Assembly: GCF_028877475.1 (NCBI RefSeq)
Contig: NZ_CP113527.1
Coordinates: 2,287,501-2,351,500, forward strand
DNA length: 64,000 nt
Direction of reading: 5' to 3'
Origin: Lysinibacillus irui
GTDB taxonomy: Bacteria > Bacillota > Bacilli > Bacillales_A > Planococcaceae
Under the pieces are notes generated by a model that saw nothing but the letters and a program-made list of their open reading frames with translations, did not search any database and was not told where the DNA came from. The translations under genes and the position numbers were made by a program. Positions within the stretch are counted from its first letter, which is position 1. Every line of letters begins with the position of its first letter. Positions 1-13,224 of the stretch are shown here, in pieces.

Positions 1-536
1 TAACTGGGGCGTCTGCGATATCTCATGATATTTATGGAGAAATCATGAAAGGAGGTAAATTAACAGAAAAGCAACAAGTGGTAGCTGCCCGTACTGGCTC
101 CATTTCGATTGCCATTGTATCTATAATTCTTGCATTATTCGCTCAAAGCTTAAATGTTTCATTCTTAGTGTCCTTTGCCTTTTGTATCGGTGCTTCAGCC
201 AATCTACCTGTTATCCTTTATACAATCTATTGGAAGAAATTTAATTCTACAGGTGCTGTAACGGCAATGGTAACAGGATTAGTATCTTGTTTAATTTTAG
301 GAGCGATGGGACCAAATGTGTGGAGCCCAGTTGAAGGTGCTGCAATCTTTGTAGGACAACCACTTGTCCCACTTGCGGTTCCAGCTATCATTACCATTCC
401 TCTAGGCTTTGTTGCTGGATATCTAGGTACAGTTCTTTCTTCAAGTAAAGTACCACAGGAAGAGGCAGAACGTATTTATAAAGAAATTCGCGTGAAAGCG
501 AATACGGGTGTGTCAGTATCGGACATTTCTCATTAA
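1..536 (+). CDS. Sodium/solute symporter (SSS family), C-terminal part, cut by window start
   Basis: This is the 3' end of a membrane symporter gene whose beginning lies outside the window; the reading frame is open from base 3. Alignment by eye with the complete symporter at 1353-2909 is continuous: both share the AISHDIYG/ALSHDIYG stretch, the LVSxAFCIxxSANLPV block, the NVWxPVEG loop and the ending KANTG(V/I)S. The fragment holds the last three or so membrane segments and the cytoplasmic tail. SSS carriers couple sodium import to uptake of small organic acids; the close similarity to the downstream acetate-type carrier suggests a related monocarboxylate substrate, but the substrate itself cannot be read from this fragment. 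A rho-independent terminator follows, so it is a separate transcription unit from its paralogue. Confidence 0.9.
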   Translation, partial: TGASAISHDIYGEIMKGGKLTEKQQVVAARTGSISIAIVSIILALFAQSLNVSFLVSFAFCIGASANLPVILYTIYWKKFNSTGAVTAMVTGLVSCLILGAMGPNVWSPVEGAAIFVGQPLVPLAVPAIITIPLGFVAGYLGTVLSSSKVPQEEAERIYKEIRVKANTGVSVSDISH

Positions 537-588
537 TATTTATACACCTCTCTTATAATGAATCTCAATTCAAAAAGTGCAAAAAAAT

Positions 589-630
589 AGGCAAAAAATT
601 CGATTTTTGGTCGAGTTTTTCGCCTTTTTT
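589..630 (+). terminator. Rho-independent terminator of the upstream symporter
   Basis: A stem of about 15 bp with one mismatch, AGGCAAAAAATTCGA pairing with TCGAGTTTTTCGCCT, is followed by a run of T. It sits 53 bases past the symporter stop codon. Confidence 0.8.
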
Positions 631-875
631 GTTATTCGATATCTACCAATTTATTTATCGAACAATACTATTCCTCTTCCAAAAAACAGAAAAAATCCAA
701 TTTCCACTAGGTGAATAGTGTTTATTTTTAGTTAAAAAAACGAGATTTTTTTGTAAATTTACCCTCCTTTTTTTATCAAGAATCTAGATTTCTCTTTACT
801 TCATTTATTTATCTGAATTTTCTAAAACCCTTTATACCCTTGACTTTGTGCCATTTTTTCTCTCCTAGGACTATT

Positions 876-909
876 TTCAGAAAAATTTTTTTTACATAAT
901 TTTTCTGAA
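876..909. promoter_or_regulatory. Inverted repeat upstream of the DUF485-actP promoter
   Basis: Perfect 12-base arms, TTCAGAAAAATT and AATTTTTCTGAA, are separated by 10 bases and lie just 5' of the likely -35 hexamer. It has no following T-run and no gene directly upstream, so an operator is more likely than a terminator. The bound protein is unknown. Confidence 0.45.
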
Positions 910-914
910 ATGTA

Positions 915-943
915 TTGCAATTTTGTGAACTGTTTCATAAAAT
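915..943 (+). promoter_or_regulatory. Likely sigma-A promoter of the DUF485-actP pair
   Basis: TTGCAA (915-920) and TAAAAT (938-943) are separated by 17 bases, about 75 bases before the first start codon of the operon. Confidence 0.55.
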
Positions 944-1017
944 GAAAATGTGAATTCACTAAACTAGCAAATTTTAGTCTTGAGGCAGAAAAAATATACA
1001 CAAAATGGGGAATGTTA

Positions 1018-1356
1018 ATGGCGAACAATCAAGCGAAAAAAGGTGTCGTGATTGACTATGATGCAATTGCTAACCAAGAATCATTTAAGGCTCTTGTACG
1101 AAGAAAGAACTCTTTTCTTTGGTCTATAACTGCCATATTTTTATTGGCCTACATGATGTTACCAATTCTGACATCATACACGGAAATTCTACACCAAAAG
1201 GCATTTGGGGAAATTACTTGGGTGTGGATCTATTCTGCAGGGCTATTCATCATGACATGGGGGTTATGTCATTTATATGTAGCGAAAGCAAACAGTTTTG
1301 ATAAAGAAGCAAAAGCGATCATCGCTGAATATGAAAACGGAGGTGGCCGCCTATGA
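1018..1356 (+). CDS. DUF485 (YjcH-type) small membrane protein
   Basis: A 112-residue protein with two hydrophobic segments at roughly residues 37-57 and 72-92 and a charged C-terminus. This is the layout of the DUF485/YjcH family, which is regularly encoded directly upstream of ActP-type acetate symporters. The start at 1018 is chosen over an ATG at 1012 because GGGG at 1007-1010 gives a 7-base spacing only for the later codon. The stop overlaps the start of the symporter gene (ATGA), indicating translational coupling. Its molecular role is not established; it probably assists assembly or activity of the carrier at the cytoplasmic membrane. Confidence 0.85.
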   Translation: MANNQAKKGVVIDYDAIANQESFKALVRRKNSFLWSITAIFLLAYMMLPILTSYTEILHQKAFGEITWVWIYSAGLFIMTWGLCHLYVAKANSFDKEAKAIIAEYENGGGRL

Positions 1357-2909
1357 GTAATGGAATGAGCTTTACAGCCATATTCTTCTTCGTAGCCATT
1401 GTTGGTTTAACTTTAGTTATTACATGGTGGGCTTCTAAACGTACATCTTCAGCAAGTGATTTCTACACTGCTGGTGGTGGCTTAACAGGCTGGCAAAATG
1501 GACTAGCTATCGCTGGTGACTATCTATCAGCAGCCTCTTTCCTAGGTATCGCTGGTGCAGTAGCATTATTTGGATTTGACGGATTCTTCTTCTCTATTGG
1601 TTATTTAGTAGCTTACTTAGTGGTGTTATACATCGTAGCTGAGCCATTACGTAACTTAGGGAAATTTACATTAGCTGACATGATTACAGCGCGGTTCAAT
1701 AACGCAAAAGTACGTGGAACAGCTGCTTTAAGCACTATTACAATTGTTTTATTCTACATGATTGCACAACTAGTTGGTGCAGGAGCACTTATTCAATTAC
1801 TTTTAGGAATCGACTATTGGATCGCCGTATTAATCGTTGGTTTCATGATGACAACTTACGTACTATTCGGTGGTATGACTGCAACATCTTGGGTACAAAT
1901 CATTAAAGCTTGTCTTTTAATGTTAGGTACAGTAATTATCTCGTTCTTAGTATTAAAAGAGTTCGGCTTCAGTATATCTACAATGTTCAAAGAAATGACA
2001 ACAGCTACTGATAGTGGTGCTGCTTATTTAAACCCAGGTCTAAAATATACGGATGGACTTGATACTATCTCAATGCTTATTGCGTTAGTATTAGGGACTG
2101 CGGGGCTACCACATATCTTAATGCGTTTCTTCACAGTAAAAGACGCACAAACAGCTCGTTCTTCGGTTATTTGGGCAACTTGGATTGTAGGTATCTTCTA
2201 TGTTCTAACTATTTTCTTAGGTTTCGGTGCAGCAGCATTCGTTGGGAAAGAAGACATTATCGCGGCAAACGCAGCTGGTAACATGGCTGCCCCACTTCTT
2301 GCAGAAGCACTTGGTGGCGACATTCTATTCTCATTTGTTTGTGCGGTAGCATTCGCAACAATTCTTGCAGTAGTAGCAGGTCTTGTACTGTCAGGTGCAT
2401 CTGCCCTATCACATGATATTTATGGACAAATTATTAAAAAGGGTAAAATTACAGAAAAAGAGCAAGTTCTTGCAGCTCGTATTGGTTCGATTACAATTGC
2501 TGTTATTTCTATCCTATTAGCGCTTGGTGCACAAACATTAAACGTTGCATTCTTAGTATCTCTAGCATTCTGTATTGCAGGATCTGCTAACCTTCCAGTT
2601 ATCATTTACACAATTTATTGGAAACGCTTTAATACAGCTGGTGCTGTAACAGCGATGTTAACAGGTTTAATTTCAGCATTAGTATTAGTAGCTATTTCAC
2701 CAAACGTGTGGAATCCAGTTGAAGGTAAGGCCATTTTCGTTGGTGAACCATTAATCATGTTAACGAATCCTGCTTTAATTTCTGTACCACTTGGTTTCCT
2801 TGGTGGCTTTATTGGCACATTACTATCTAAAGAAAGTGATGAGTCGAAATATCGTGAAGTAGACGTGAAAGCTAACACAGGTATTTCTGTACAGGACGTA
2901 TCTCACTAA
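1353..2909 (+). CDS. actP: Cation/acetate symporter, SSS family
   Basis: A 518-residue polytopic membrane protein of about 13 helices with the SSS hallmarks, including the early ASDFYTAGGGLTGWQNG block and SAASFLGIAGAVA. The DUF485 partner and overall length match ActP, which imports acetate and similar short monocarboxylates together with sodium. The start overlaps the stop of the DUF485 gene, and a strong terminator follows, so the two form a bicistronic unit. The upstream fragment at 1-536 is a close paralogue, which implies an old tandem duplication. Acetate is the family default; other short-chain acids are possible. Confidence 0.88.
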   Translation: MSNGMSFTAIFFFVAIVGLTLVITWWASKRTSSASDFYTAGGGLTGWQNGLAIAGDYLSAASFLGIAGAVALFGFDGFFFSIGYLVAYLVVLYIVAEPLRNLGKFTLADMITARFNNAKVRGTAALSTITIVLFYMIAQLVGAGALIQLLLGIDYWIAVLIVGFMMTTYVLFGGMTATSWVQIIKACLLMLGTVIISFLVLKEFGFSISTMFKEMTTATDSGAAYLNPGLKYTDGLDTISMLIALVLGTAGLPHILMRFFTVKDAQTARSSVIWATWIVGIFYVLTIFLGFGAAAFVGKEDIIAANAAGNMAAPLLAEALGGDILFSFVCAVAFATILAVVAGLVLSGASALSHDIYGQIIKKGKITEKEQVLAARIGSITIAVISILLALGAQTLNVAFLVSLAFCIAGSANLPVIIYTIYWKRFNTAGAVTAMLTGLISALVLVAISPNVWNPVEGKAIFVGEPLIMLTNPALISVPLGFLGGFIGTLLSKESDESKYREVDVKANTGISVQDVSH

Positions 2910-2918
2910 TACCATGAG

Positions 2919-2956
2919 AACCTCGTAAGTATCTTGCTTACGAGGTTTTACTTTTT
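2919..2956 (+). terminator. Terminator of the actP operon
   Basis: The stem AACCTCGTAAG / CTTACGAGGTT with a 7-base loop is followed by a T-rich tract, directly after the actP stop. Confidence 0.85.
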
Positions 2957-3004
2957 CTCCCCTATTCGCTACTATAATGTTAGAAAGGATTGGAGGGTAA
3001 ATGT

Positions 3005-3181
3005 ATGTCACAATCTAAAGCTAAAAAGCAACGAATGCATGTTAAACGGACAGTAGGCAAGGATGTTGAAAAAAATCGACAATCGATCTCCTTTAGTACA
3101 CATGAACGTGTAACAAAAACAAAGAATGAAAAATTAGAGCATGATTACTCAAAACATAAAAAGCAGTATAAGGACGACTAA
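3005..3181 (+). CDS. Small highly basic protein of unknown function
   Basis: A 58-residue protein rich in Lys, Arg, Gln and His, with no hydrophobic segment and no cysteine. The ATG at 3005 follows a GGAGG (2992-2996) with 8-base spacing, which supports real translation. It stands alone between two terminators, and its last codons form the left arm of a bidirectional terminator. The composition resembles small basic Bacillus proteins that bind nucleic acid or are packed into spores, but no motif identifies it, so the function is left open. Confidence 0.6.
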   Translation: MSQSKAKKQRMHVKRTVGKDVEKNRQSISFSTHERVTKTKNEKLEHDYSKHKKQYKDD

Positions 3182-3204
3182 TTCGTACCCTATACTGCTT
3201 TTTT
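3159..3204. terminator. Bidirectional terminator between the small basic gene and the thi operon
   Basis: AAGCAGTATA (3161-3170) pairs with TATACTGCTT (3191-3200). T-runs exist on both strands, so it can end the plus-strand gene and the minus-strand thi/TatD operon. The left arm lies inside the coding sequence. Confidence 0.75.
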
Positions 3205-3228
3205 CTTAACTTTAATGCAGAAGAACTA

Positions 3229-3978
3229 TTAAAGCTGATAGAAGTTCTTAGTATTTTCACTAATGATTTTAGCCGCTTCCTGTGTTGACAGCCCCTTAAT
3301 ATGCGCGATCACCTCAATCGTCGAATGCATCATCCACGGAGATGTTCGCTTATTCGTAAATGGACCTTCAAACGGCCAAGGACCGTCTGTTTCGACCATC
3401 ATAAGTTCAATAGGGTACGTTTCAATCAACTGTTGAATTTCTTTTTCATACAAACAATCAGGGGTGATGGAAATAAAATAACCATGCTGAATCATGCGTT
3501 TCACTACAGTTTCATCCCCTTTAAACCAATGAAAATGAGCTTGATGAAACTGATGCTTTTCAAGCAAATCACATACGATGGCAGCGTCCTCATAGACAGC
3601 ATGTAAGATAATCGGCTTGTTAAGTTCCTTTGCCAAAACAATAAAACGCTCTAATAGCACCACGTAAGGACGGTCATCAATAGCATGTTCTTGCCTTAAA
3701 TAATAAGGAAGGCCAACCTCTCCAACAGCGACCATTTCATCTGCATGACAACGAATCCAATCAAATAGTGCATCCTCTTCACATTGACTTGGTAAAGACT
3801 GTTCAGGATGAAAGCCAAAAGCTACCTTAACTTGAGGATAGCTGTTTGATAAATGCAATGTCCTTTGGCATGATGTCAAATGCATGCTAACCGCAATGAC
3901 AAAATCGGCATCTTCTAGCAAAGTTGGAATCTCCTCATCTTTATACTGATCTAAATGAATATGAGCATCAATCAGCAT
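3229..3978 (-). CDS. TatD-family metal-dependent hydrolase
   Basis: A 249-residue TIM-barrel hydrolase. Visible metal ligands are HxH at residues 6-8, the Glu in VGEVGLPYY, His in ILHAVYED, His in HFHWFKGDE and Asp in ETDGPWP, all in the order expected for TatD. The family includes deoxyribonucleases and other phosphodiesterase or amidohydrolase-like enzymes. The ATG at 3978 fits an AGGG ribosome binding site; an in-frame GTG lies upstream at 3987. It overlaps the ATPase gene by 11 bases and is the last gene of the TPP-riboswitch operon, so it may act on the imported pyrimidine rather than on DNA. That substrate link is an inference from position alone. Confidence 0.85.
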   Translation of the reverse strand: MLIDAHIHLDQYKDEEIPTLLEDADFVIAVSMHLTSCQRTLHLSNSYPQVKVAFGFHPEQSLPSQCEEDALFDWIRCHADEMVAVGEVGLPYYLRQEHAIDDRPYVVLLERFIVLAKELNKPIILHAVYEDAAIVCDLLEKHQFHQAHFHWFKGDETVVKRMIQHGYFISITPDCLYEKEIQQLIETYPIELMMVETDGPWPFEGPFTNKRTSPWMMHSTIEVIAHIKGLSTQEAAKIISENTKNFYQL

Positions 3979-4717
3979 GCATATCACCCTTTTCTTCTTG
4001 TAAATACATAAATAATTGTTGCTTTAAGGCTGTAAATGCAGCAGAATGACGAATTTCCTCTCGGCGAGGTCTAGCAAACGGTACGATCATTTCCTTTTTA
4101 ACCGTTGCAGGCCTTTTCGTTAAGACTAATATTCGATCTGCCAAAAAGAGAGCCTCTTCTATACTATGCGTAACAAATAGAATAGATTTCCGGTACTCTT
4201 CCCAGATAGATAAAAGCCATGCCTGCATTTCCAATCTCGTAAATTCGTCTAGCGCCGAAAAGGGTTCATCTAAGCATAAAATGGGCTTATCACTAACTAA
4301 GGCACGTATGAAGGAGACTCGCTGTTGCATGCCGCCTGACAGTTCATTTGGATAGGCATCGATAAAGGACCCAAGACCAACCTTTTCTAGCCATTCCTTG
4401 GCACGTTCGACGTTTGGTTTACGCTGTAATTCCTCCACGATGGTAACGTTCTCTAAGATGGTACGCCAAGGCAATAGACAAGGCTGCTGGGGCATATAGC
4501 CAATCGTCCCTCTCTTTTGCTGTAAATCCTCTCCATTTAATAAAATGGCCCCATGATCGATTGAAGAGACACCACCTATTAATTGAAACAACGTACTTTT
4601 ACCACTTCCTGAAGGACCCACAATAGCTACAAACTCGCCATCCTTAACCTCAAAGGACAGATCTTCAAGGACTTGCAGGGCATCAAAGGATTTACTGATG
4701 TTTTGAATGCTGAGCAT
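3968..4717 (-). CDS. thiZ: ABC transporter ATPase for thiamine-pyrimidine precursor
   Basis: A 249-residue ATP-binding subunit of the nitrate/sulfonate/taurine type. It shows Walker A GPSGSGKST near residue 35, the Q-loop, the signature LSGGMQQR, Walker B ILCLDEP with the catalytic Glu, and the H-loop His in FVTHSIEEAL. It powers the permease encoded just upstream, whose 3' end it overlaps by 26 bases. Placement behind a TPP riboswitch and a THI5-like binding protein identifies it as ThiZ of a ThiXYZ importer rather than a sulfonate or nitrate importer. Confidence 0.88.
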   Translation of the reverse strand: MLSIQNISKSFDALQVLEDLSFEVKDGEFVAIVGPSGSGKSTLFQLIGGVSSIDHGAILLNGEDLQQKRGTIGYMPQQPCLLPWRTILENVTIVEELQRKPNVERAKEWLEKVGLGSFIDAYPNELSGGMQQRVSFIRALVSDKPILCLDEPFSALDEFTRLEMQAWLLSIWEEYRKSILFVTHSIEEALFLADRILVLTKRPATVKKEMIVPFARPRREEIRHSAAFTALKQQLFMYLQEEKGDMHAD

Positions 4718-5465
4718 GGTTGCCTCTCCCCTTCACCATGATTTTTTCTATAAATCGTATACTGCTAAACAACAGTAAGCTTAACAAAACAATGGCAAAA
4801 ATCGCGACAAATACACGATCCGTGCGAAAGGAGGATTGAGCTAAGGTCATATATACGCCAATACCCTTTTTCGCACCAAGCCACTCTGCAATGACAGCAC
4901 CCATGACACTGTATGTAGCAGCGATTTTAACGCCTGAAAATATAGCAGGATATGCATGCGGCCATTCCAATTTCCAAAAAGTTTGCGAAGTTGTCGCACC
5001 AATCATCGCAAAATAGTGCTTTAATTCAGGTGAAGTTTGACGAAATCCGTCCATGGCCGCAATGACTATCGGGAAAAAGCACACAAGGCAAATAATAATG
5101 AGCTTTGGTAATAAGCCAAAGCCAAACCATATTATGAGCAGCGGTGCTAAGACAAGTATTGGGATATTTTGCGACATGATCAAAATCGGATAAAACAACT
5201 CCCGAATAAACAAAAATCGATGCAACACAATAGCTACCGTTAATCCACAACCAATACCAATAGCAAGACCTAATATGGCCAATTGCACCGTAGCCAAAGC
5301 ATGTGGTAAAAAGGTTGGATACGATTGAAAGCCTTCCATCAGAATACGACTTGGTGCAGGTAGAAGCCAATGGGGAACTTCAGCCACATGCACGACTAGT
5401 TCCCAGATGAATAAGAGGAAGGCGATAAAGATGATCGTCCTTCCCTTTTGAAACGCTTGTTTCAT
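4692..5465 (-). CDS. thiX: ABC transporter permease for thiamine-pyrimidine precursor
   Basis: A 257-residue integral membrane protein with about six helices and the BPD-type inner-membrane motif around PKLIIICLVCFFPIV and the EAA-like segment after SPELKHYFAMIGAT. It forms the channel for the ThiXYZ importer. Its start codon overlaps the stop of the thiamine-binding-protein gene by one base (TAATG), so the two are translationally coupled. Specificity is inferred from the TPP riboswitch and the THI5-like partner. Confidence 0.87.
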   Translation of the reverse strand: MKQAFQKGRTIIFIAFLLFIWELVVHVAEVPHWLLPAPSRILMEGFQSYPTFLPHALATVQLAILGLAIGIGCGLTVAIVLHRFLFIRELFYPILIMSQNIPILVLAPLLIIWFGFGLLPKLIIICLVCFFPIVIAAMDGFRQTSPELKHYFAMIGATTSQTFWKLEWPHAYPAIFSGVKIAATYSVMGAVIAEWLGAKKGIGVYMTLAQSSFRTDRVFVAIFAIVLLSLLLFSSIRFIEKIMVKGRGNHAQHSKHQ

Positions 5466-5755
5466 TACTGATATTTCTCCGTTAATGTATCCATGGTAAT
5501 ACCAGTTGGCTGATAGAGTATTTTCACTTGTGTAATCACATTAATAGCACCAAGCTCTATCATCTTGTCATTCATTTTCTCAATAAGTTGAAGCAATGTT
5601 GACAGCTCACCTTCCATCGTCGTTTCTAGCGGATGTACTTCATATTTCACACCAGATGCATCAATCACAGCAATGGCTGCATCCACATAAGGAATGACAT
5701 CCTCATATTTCTCTGTTTTCGGGATAATTTGGACACTGATTAATGAATTTGCCAT
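5465..5755 (-). CDS. MTH1187-type thiamine-binding protein
   Basis: A 96-residue protein of the MTH1187/YkoF-like thiamine-binding family, recognisable from the SVQIIPK start, the VIDASGVKYEVHPLETTMEG centre and the helix before a final beta strand. Family members are small ferredoxin-like folds that assemble as oligomers and bind thiamine. It sits between thiY and thiX with no gap, so it is expected to act in the same pathway, perhaps as an intracellular sensor or buffer of the imported compound. It has no signal peptide and should be cytosolic. Confidence 0.8.
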   Translation of the reverse strand: MANSLISVQIIPKTEKYEDVIPYVDAAIAVIDASGVKYEVHPLETTMEGELSTLLQLIEKMNDKMIELGAINVITQVKILYQPTGITMDTLTEKYQ

Positions 5756-6751
5756 TTATTTGGCCTCCTTTTTAGGTAAGAAATCATTCGTAAAGGCTTG
5801 CTTTGCATCAAACTCGCCCTCTAATACCTTGTTGCTAGACATCCAATTAGCATAGTTTTCCCATACAGAAAGCTTTTGCTCTCCCCATTGCTTCGCATCG
5901 TCCTGATATTTATCAGCTAACCATTCTTGACTTTTATGCACTAATTCTTTATCTAAGTCAGGTGCCGCTTCTAGTAAAATATCTGCAGCCTCACTCGGAT
6001 GCTCGATTGCGTATTCATAACCTTTAGAAGCAGCTGCAACAAAGGCTTTTACAACATCAGGATTGTCCTTTATCATTTTTTCATTAGTAGCCAAAACAGG
6101 CGTATAATAATCCAACTGATCACTATAATCCGTTAAATACAACATATTAATCTTTTCCCCACGAAGCTCTGCCTCAATACCTGTCCATGCATAATAAATC
6201 CACGCAAAATCAATATCTTTTTCCATCATCGTGAAGAAATCTAAATCACCTGCATTGACAATATCTAATTGATTAATATCGGCATTTTCTGTTTGCATTA
6301 ACGATTGGAGTACCGCTTGCTCTAGTGGGGCTCCCCAACCGCCATAAGTTTTACCTTCGAAATCCTTTGGTGAGGTAATCCCTTTAGAAGCAATCGAAGC
6401 AAAGCCCGATGTATTATGCTGAATGATGGCGGCAATCGAAACAAGTGGTACATCCTGGACACGTGCCTGTGTGATGCCTTCCTGATAGCTTACCCCAAAT
6501 TCTGCCTTACCAGAAGCTACAAGCTGATCTGCTCCCGCTTCCCCTGGCATCATAATATCAACATCTAAGCCTTGTTCCTCAAAATAACCAAGCTTTTTCG
6601 CGACATACAGCCCTGTATGATTTGTATTCGGAGTCCAATCCAGTACTACTGACACCTTTTTTAGCTTATCAGTTGCCTGCTTGTCCTCCTTGTCACTACA
6701 GCCCACTAATGTTACAAGTGCAGCCAATAGAATAAATAACCATTTTTTCAT
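5756..6751 (-). CDS. thiY: THI5/NMT1-like substrate-binding lipoprotein
   Basis: A 331-residue extracellular binding protein with a lipoprotein signal (KKW n-region, hydrophobic core, LVGC lipobox, Cys18). The mature part starts with SVVLDWTPNTNHTGLYVAKKLGYF, a hallmark of the NMT1/THI5-like family, and includes a GEAGADQLVASGKAEFGVSYQ segment. ThiY proteins bind formylaminopyrimidine or HMP, breakdown products of thiamine. A GGGAGGA site precedes the ATG. It is the first gene of the TPP-riboswitch operon. No TenA or YlmB-type deformylase gene is seen here, so later salvage steps must be encoded elsewhere or by the TatD hydrolase. Confidence 0.9.
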   Translation of the reverse strand: MKKWLFILLAALVTLVGCSDKEDKQATDKLKKVSVVLDWTPNTNHTGLYVAKKLGYFEEQGLDVDIMMPGEAGADQLVASGKAEFGVSYQEGITQARVQDVPLVSIAAIIQHNTSGFASIASKGITSPKDFEGKTYGGWGAPLEQAVLQSLMQTENADINQLDIVNAGDLDFFTMMEKDIDFAWIYYAWTGIEAELRGEKINMLYLTDYSDQLDYYTPVLATNEKMIKDNPDVVKAFVAAASKGYEYAIEHPSEAADILLEAAPDLDKELVHKSQEWLADKYQDDAKQWGEQKLSVWENYANWMSSNKVLEGEFDAKQAFTNDFLPKKEAK

Positions 6752-6851
6752 GCTAGGTCCTCCCAGTTTGTAATATGAAAGTGTTCATAAAGGAATGCGT
6801 GTCACCAGAAAGAAAGCGTAAATACGATGGGCAAGAGGTGTTTGAAAATAT

Positions 6852-6880
6852 AAAAAAACGCCTAGGATTCCTCCCAGACG
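6852..6880 (-). terminator. Expression-platform terminator of the TPP riboswitch
   Basis: On the minus strand CGTCTGGGA pairs with TCCTAGGCG and is followed by seven T. It lies between the aptamer and thiY and so would cut transcription when TPP is bound. Confidence 0.8.
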
Positions 6881-6923
6881 TAAATTGCAATCAATCTTCA
6901 AAACTTTGCTTTTTTGAATAGAT

Positions 6924-7012
6924 GTTCCCTACGCTGGTACGAGCCAAATCAGGTTCAAAGGGTCAGCGTCTATCGGACACAATCTCAGCTAGCAACTACT
7001 AGCCCCCCTACA
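6924..7012 (-). promoter_or_regulatory. TPP (THI-box) riboswitch
   Basis: The minus strand carries the conserved aptamer pieces in order: GGGGGGCT, GCTGAGAT, GACCCTTTGAACCTGAT, TGGCTCGTACCAGCG and TAGGGAA. These are the core of the thiamine pyrophosphate sensor. It precedes thiY by about 170 bases with an intrinsic terminator between, so high TPP should switch off the import operon. Confidence 0.95.
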
Positions 7013-7100
7013 TTCTTTCGCTATGAACTTTTCGTTGATTATTATACCCATAGTTACTCTTAAAAGACAAGGTACTAATTTGGTTTAACCGTTTTACACC

Positions 7101-7132
7101 AAAAAAAGCCCAGCTCACAAAAGAGACTGGGC
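7101..7132 (-). terminator. Terminator of parEC
   Basis: On the minus strand GCCCAGTCTC and the downstream GCTGGGC form a stem followed by seven T, 16 bases past the parC stop. Confidence 0.8.
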
Positions 7133-7147
7133 GTTAAAAAAGCTTGG

Positions 7148-12014
<4,867 letters not shown>

Positions 12015-12043
12015 TTGTAGATTAGCAAGAAAAAGTGTAAAAT
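12015..12043 (+). promoter_or_regulatory. Likely sigma-A promoter of plsY-yneR
   Basis: TTGTAG (12015-12020) and TAAAAT (12038-12043) are separated by 17 bases, 55 bases before the plsY start. Confidence 0.6.
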
Positions 12044-12098
12044 ACTTGTTACAAACTATTAGTACCAAGTATTGACTATGAATGAAAGGAGTCCAGCT

Positions 12099-12701
12099 AT
12101 GATCAATGGACTTATTATTTTATGTGCTTATCTAATTGGCTCTATACCTTCTGGATTATGGATAGGCAAAATTTTTTATAACACAGATATTCGTGAACAC
12201 GGGAGCGGTAATCTAGGTGCAACCAATACCTTCCGCACGTTAGGAAAAAAAGCGGGTATCGTGGTGACCGTGATGGATGTTTTAAAAGGAACTGCCGCAG
12301 TGTTACTCGTGACACTTCCTATTTTCTCTGACAGTATGCTCCATCCTTTACTACTCGGCCTAGTTGCCGTAATCGGCCATATGTTTCCGATCTTCGCCAA
12401 CTTCCGTGGTGGGAAGGCAGTGGCAACCTCTGCGGGTGTTTTATTAGGCTATTCATGGCCACTGTTTGTCCTATTATTTATTGCCTTTATTGTGACATTA
12501 AAAATTACTAAAATCGTTAGTTTAACATCTATGATAGCCGCTTTAGTAGCACTTATTTATGCAATCGTTTATTATTTTGTTACAGGTGACTTTGCATTAG
12601 GCATTTTGGTAGCCTTTTTATTCACTTTTATTATTTATCGTCACCGTGCCAATATTTCACGGATTAAAAACGGCACCGAGCCAAAGGTAAAATGGCTGTA
12701 G
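12099..12701 (+). CDS. plsY: Glycerol-3-phosphate acyltransferase PlsY
   Basis: A 200-residue membrane enzyme with about five helices that transfers an acyl group from acyl-phosphate to glycerol-3-phosphate, the first step of phospholipid synthesis. Conserved PlsY loops are visible: [11 protein letters not shown], then [17 protein letters not shown], and later [18 protein letters not shown]. The ATG at 12099 follows AAAGGAG with proper spacing; the longer frame from 12072 lacks one. Its position beside parE and followed by yneR mirrors the order in Bacillus subtilis. Confidence 0.95.
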   Translation: MINGLIILCAYLIGSIPSGLWIGKIFYNTDIREHGSGNLGATNTFRTLGKKAGIVVTVMDVLKGTAAVLLVTLPIFSDSMLHPLLLGLVAVIGHMFPIFANFRGGKAVATSAGVLLGYSWPLFVLLFIAFIVTLKITKIVSLTSMIAALVALIYAIVYYFVTGDFALGILVAFLFTFIIYRHRANISRIKNGTEPKVKWL

Positions 12702-12720
12702 GAAGAGAGGAGCATTCGAA

Positions 12721-13011
12721 ATGAACATTGCATTAACAGATGAAGCCCTACAATGGTTCAAGCAGGAAATGGAAGTAGAATCAGGTGATACCATTCGCTT
12801 TTATGCACGCTATGGTGGTTCTAGTCCTTTTCACGAAGGCTTTTCACTTGGCATGACTCGTGAAGAACCGATCGCTATAGGTGTTCAAACAGAAATTGAT
12901 GGTGTAACCTATTACATTGAAGAGAAAGACCTCTGGTTCTTTAACGATCACAATCTACATGTTGACGTTGATGCAAGTAAAGATGAATTACAATATGATT
13001 ATCGTACATAA
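12721..13011 (+). CDS. yneR: HesB/YadR/YfhF family protein, YneR type
   Basis: A 96-residue protein of the IscA/HesB fold family. It has the characteristic start (IALTDEALQWFKQEM), the FYARYGGSSPFHEGFSLG core and a DLWFFNDHNLHVDVD end. The three cysteines used by true IscA-type iron-sulfur carriers are absent, as in Bacillus YneR, so a role in cluster assembly is doubtful. It follows plsY by 19 bases with a good ribosome binding site and ends at a strong terminator, so both belong to one operon. Confidence 0.85.
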   Translation: MNIALTDEALQWFKQEMEVESGDTIRFYARYGGSSPFHEGFSLGMTREEPIAIGVQTEIDGVTYYIEEKDLWFFNDHNLHVDVDASKDELQYDYRT

Positions 13012-13012
13012 A

Positions 13013-13053
13013 GCAGTGTTTCCTTTCAGCATATGAAAGGAAACATTGTTTTT
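13013..13053 (+). terminator. Terminator of plsY-yneR
   Basis: GTTTCCTTTCA and TGAAAGGAAAC form an 11-bp stem with a 5-base loop, followed by a T-run. Confidence 0.85.
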
Positions 13054-13224
13054 TATTTCGCTTCATGGTCCAAGGTTGTTACGTTGAAGTAATCTTTAGC
13101 GGTACCCGAAGCTGAGAAGACATCCAGTAGAAATCCATGGCAGATTTTCATGCCTTCTTCGTTTATCTGGTAAAAAATTTGTCCACTCTAATGGTAATGA
13201 ACGTCCATTTGAGGAGGAAAACAC

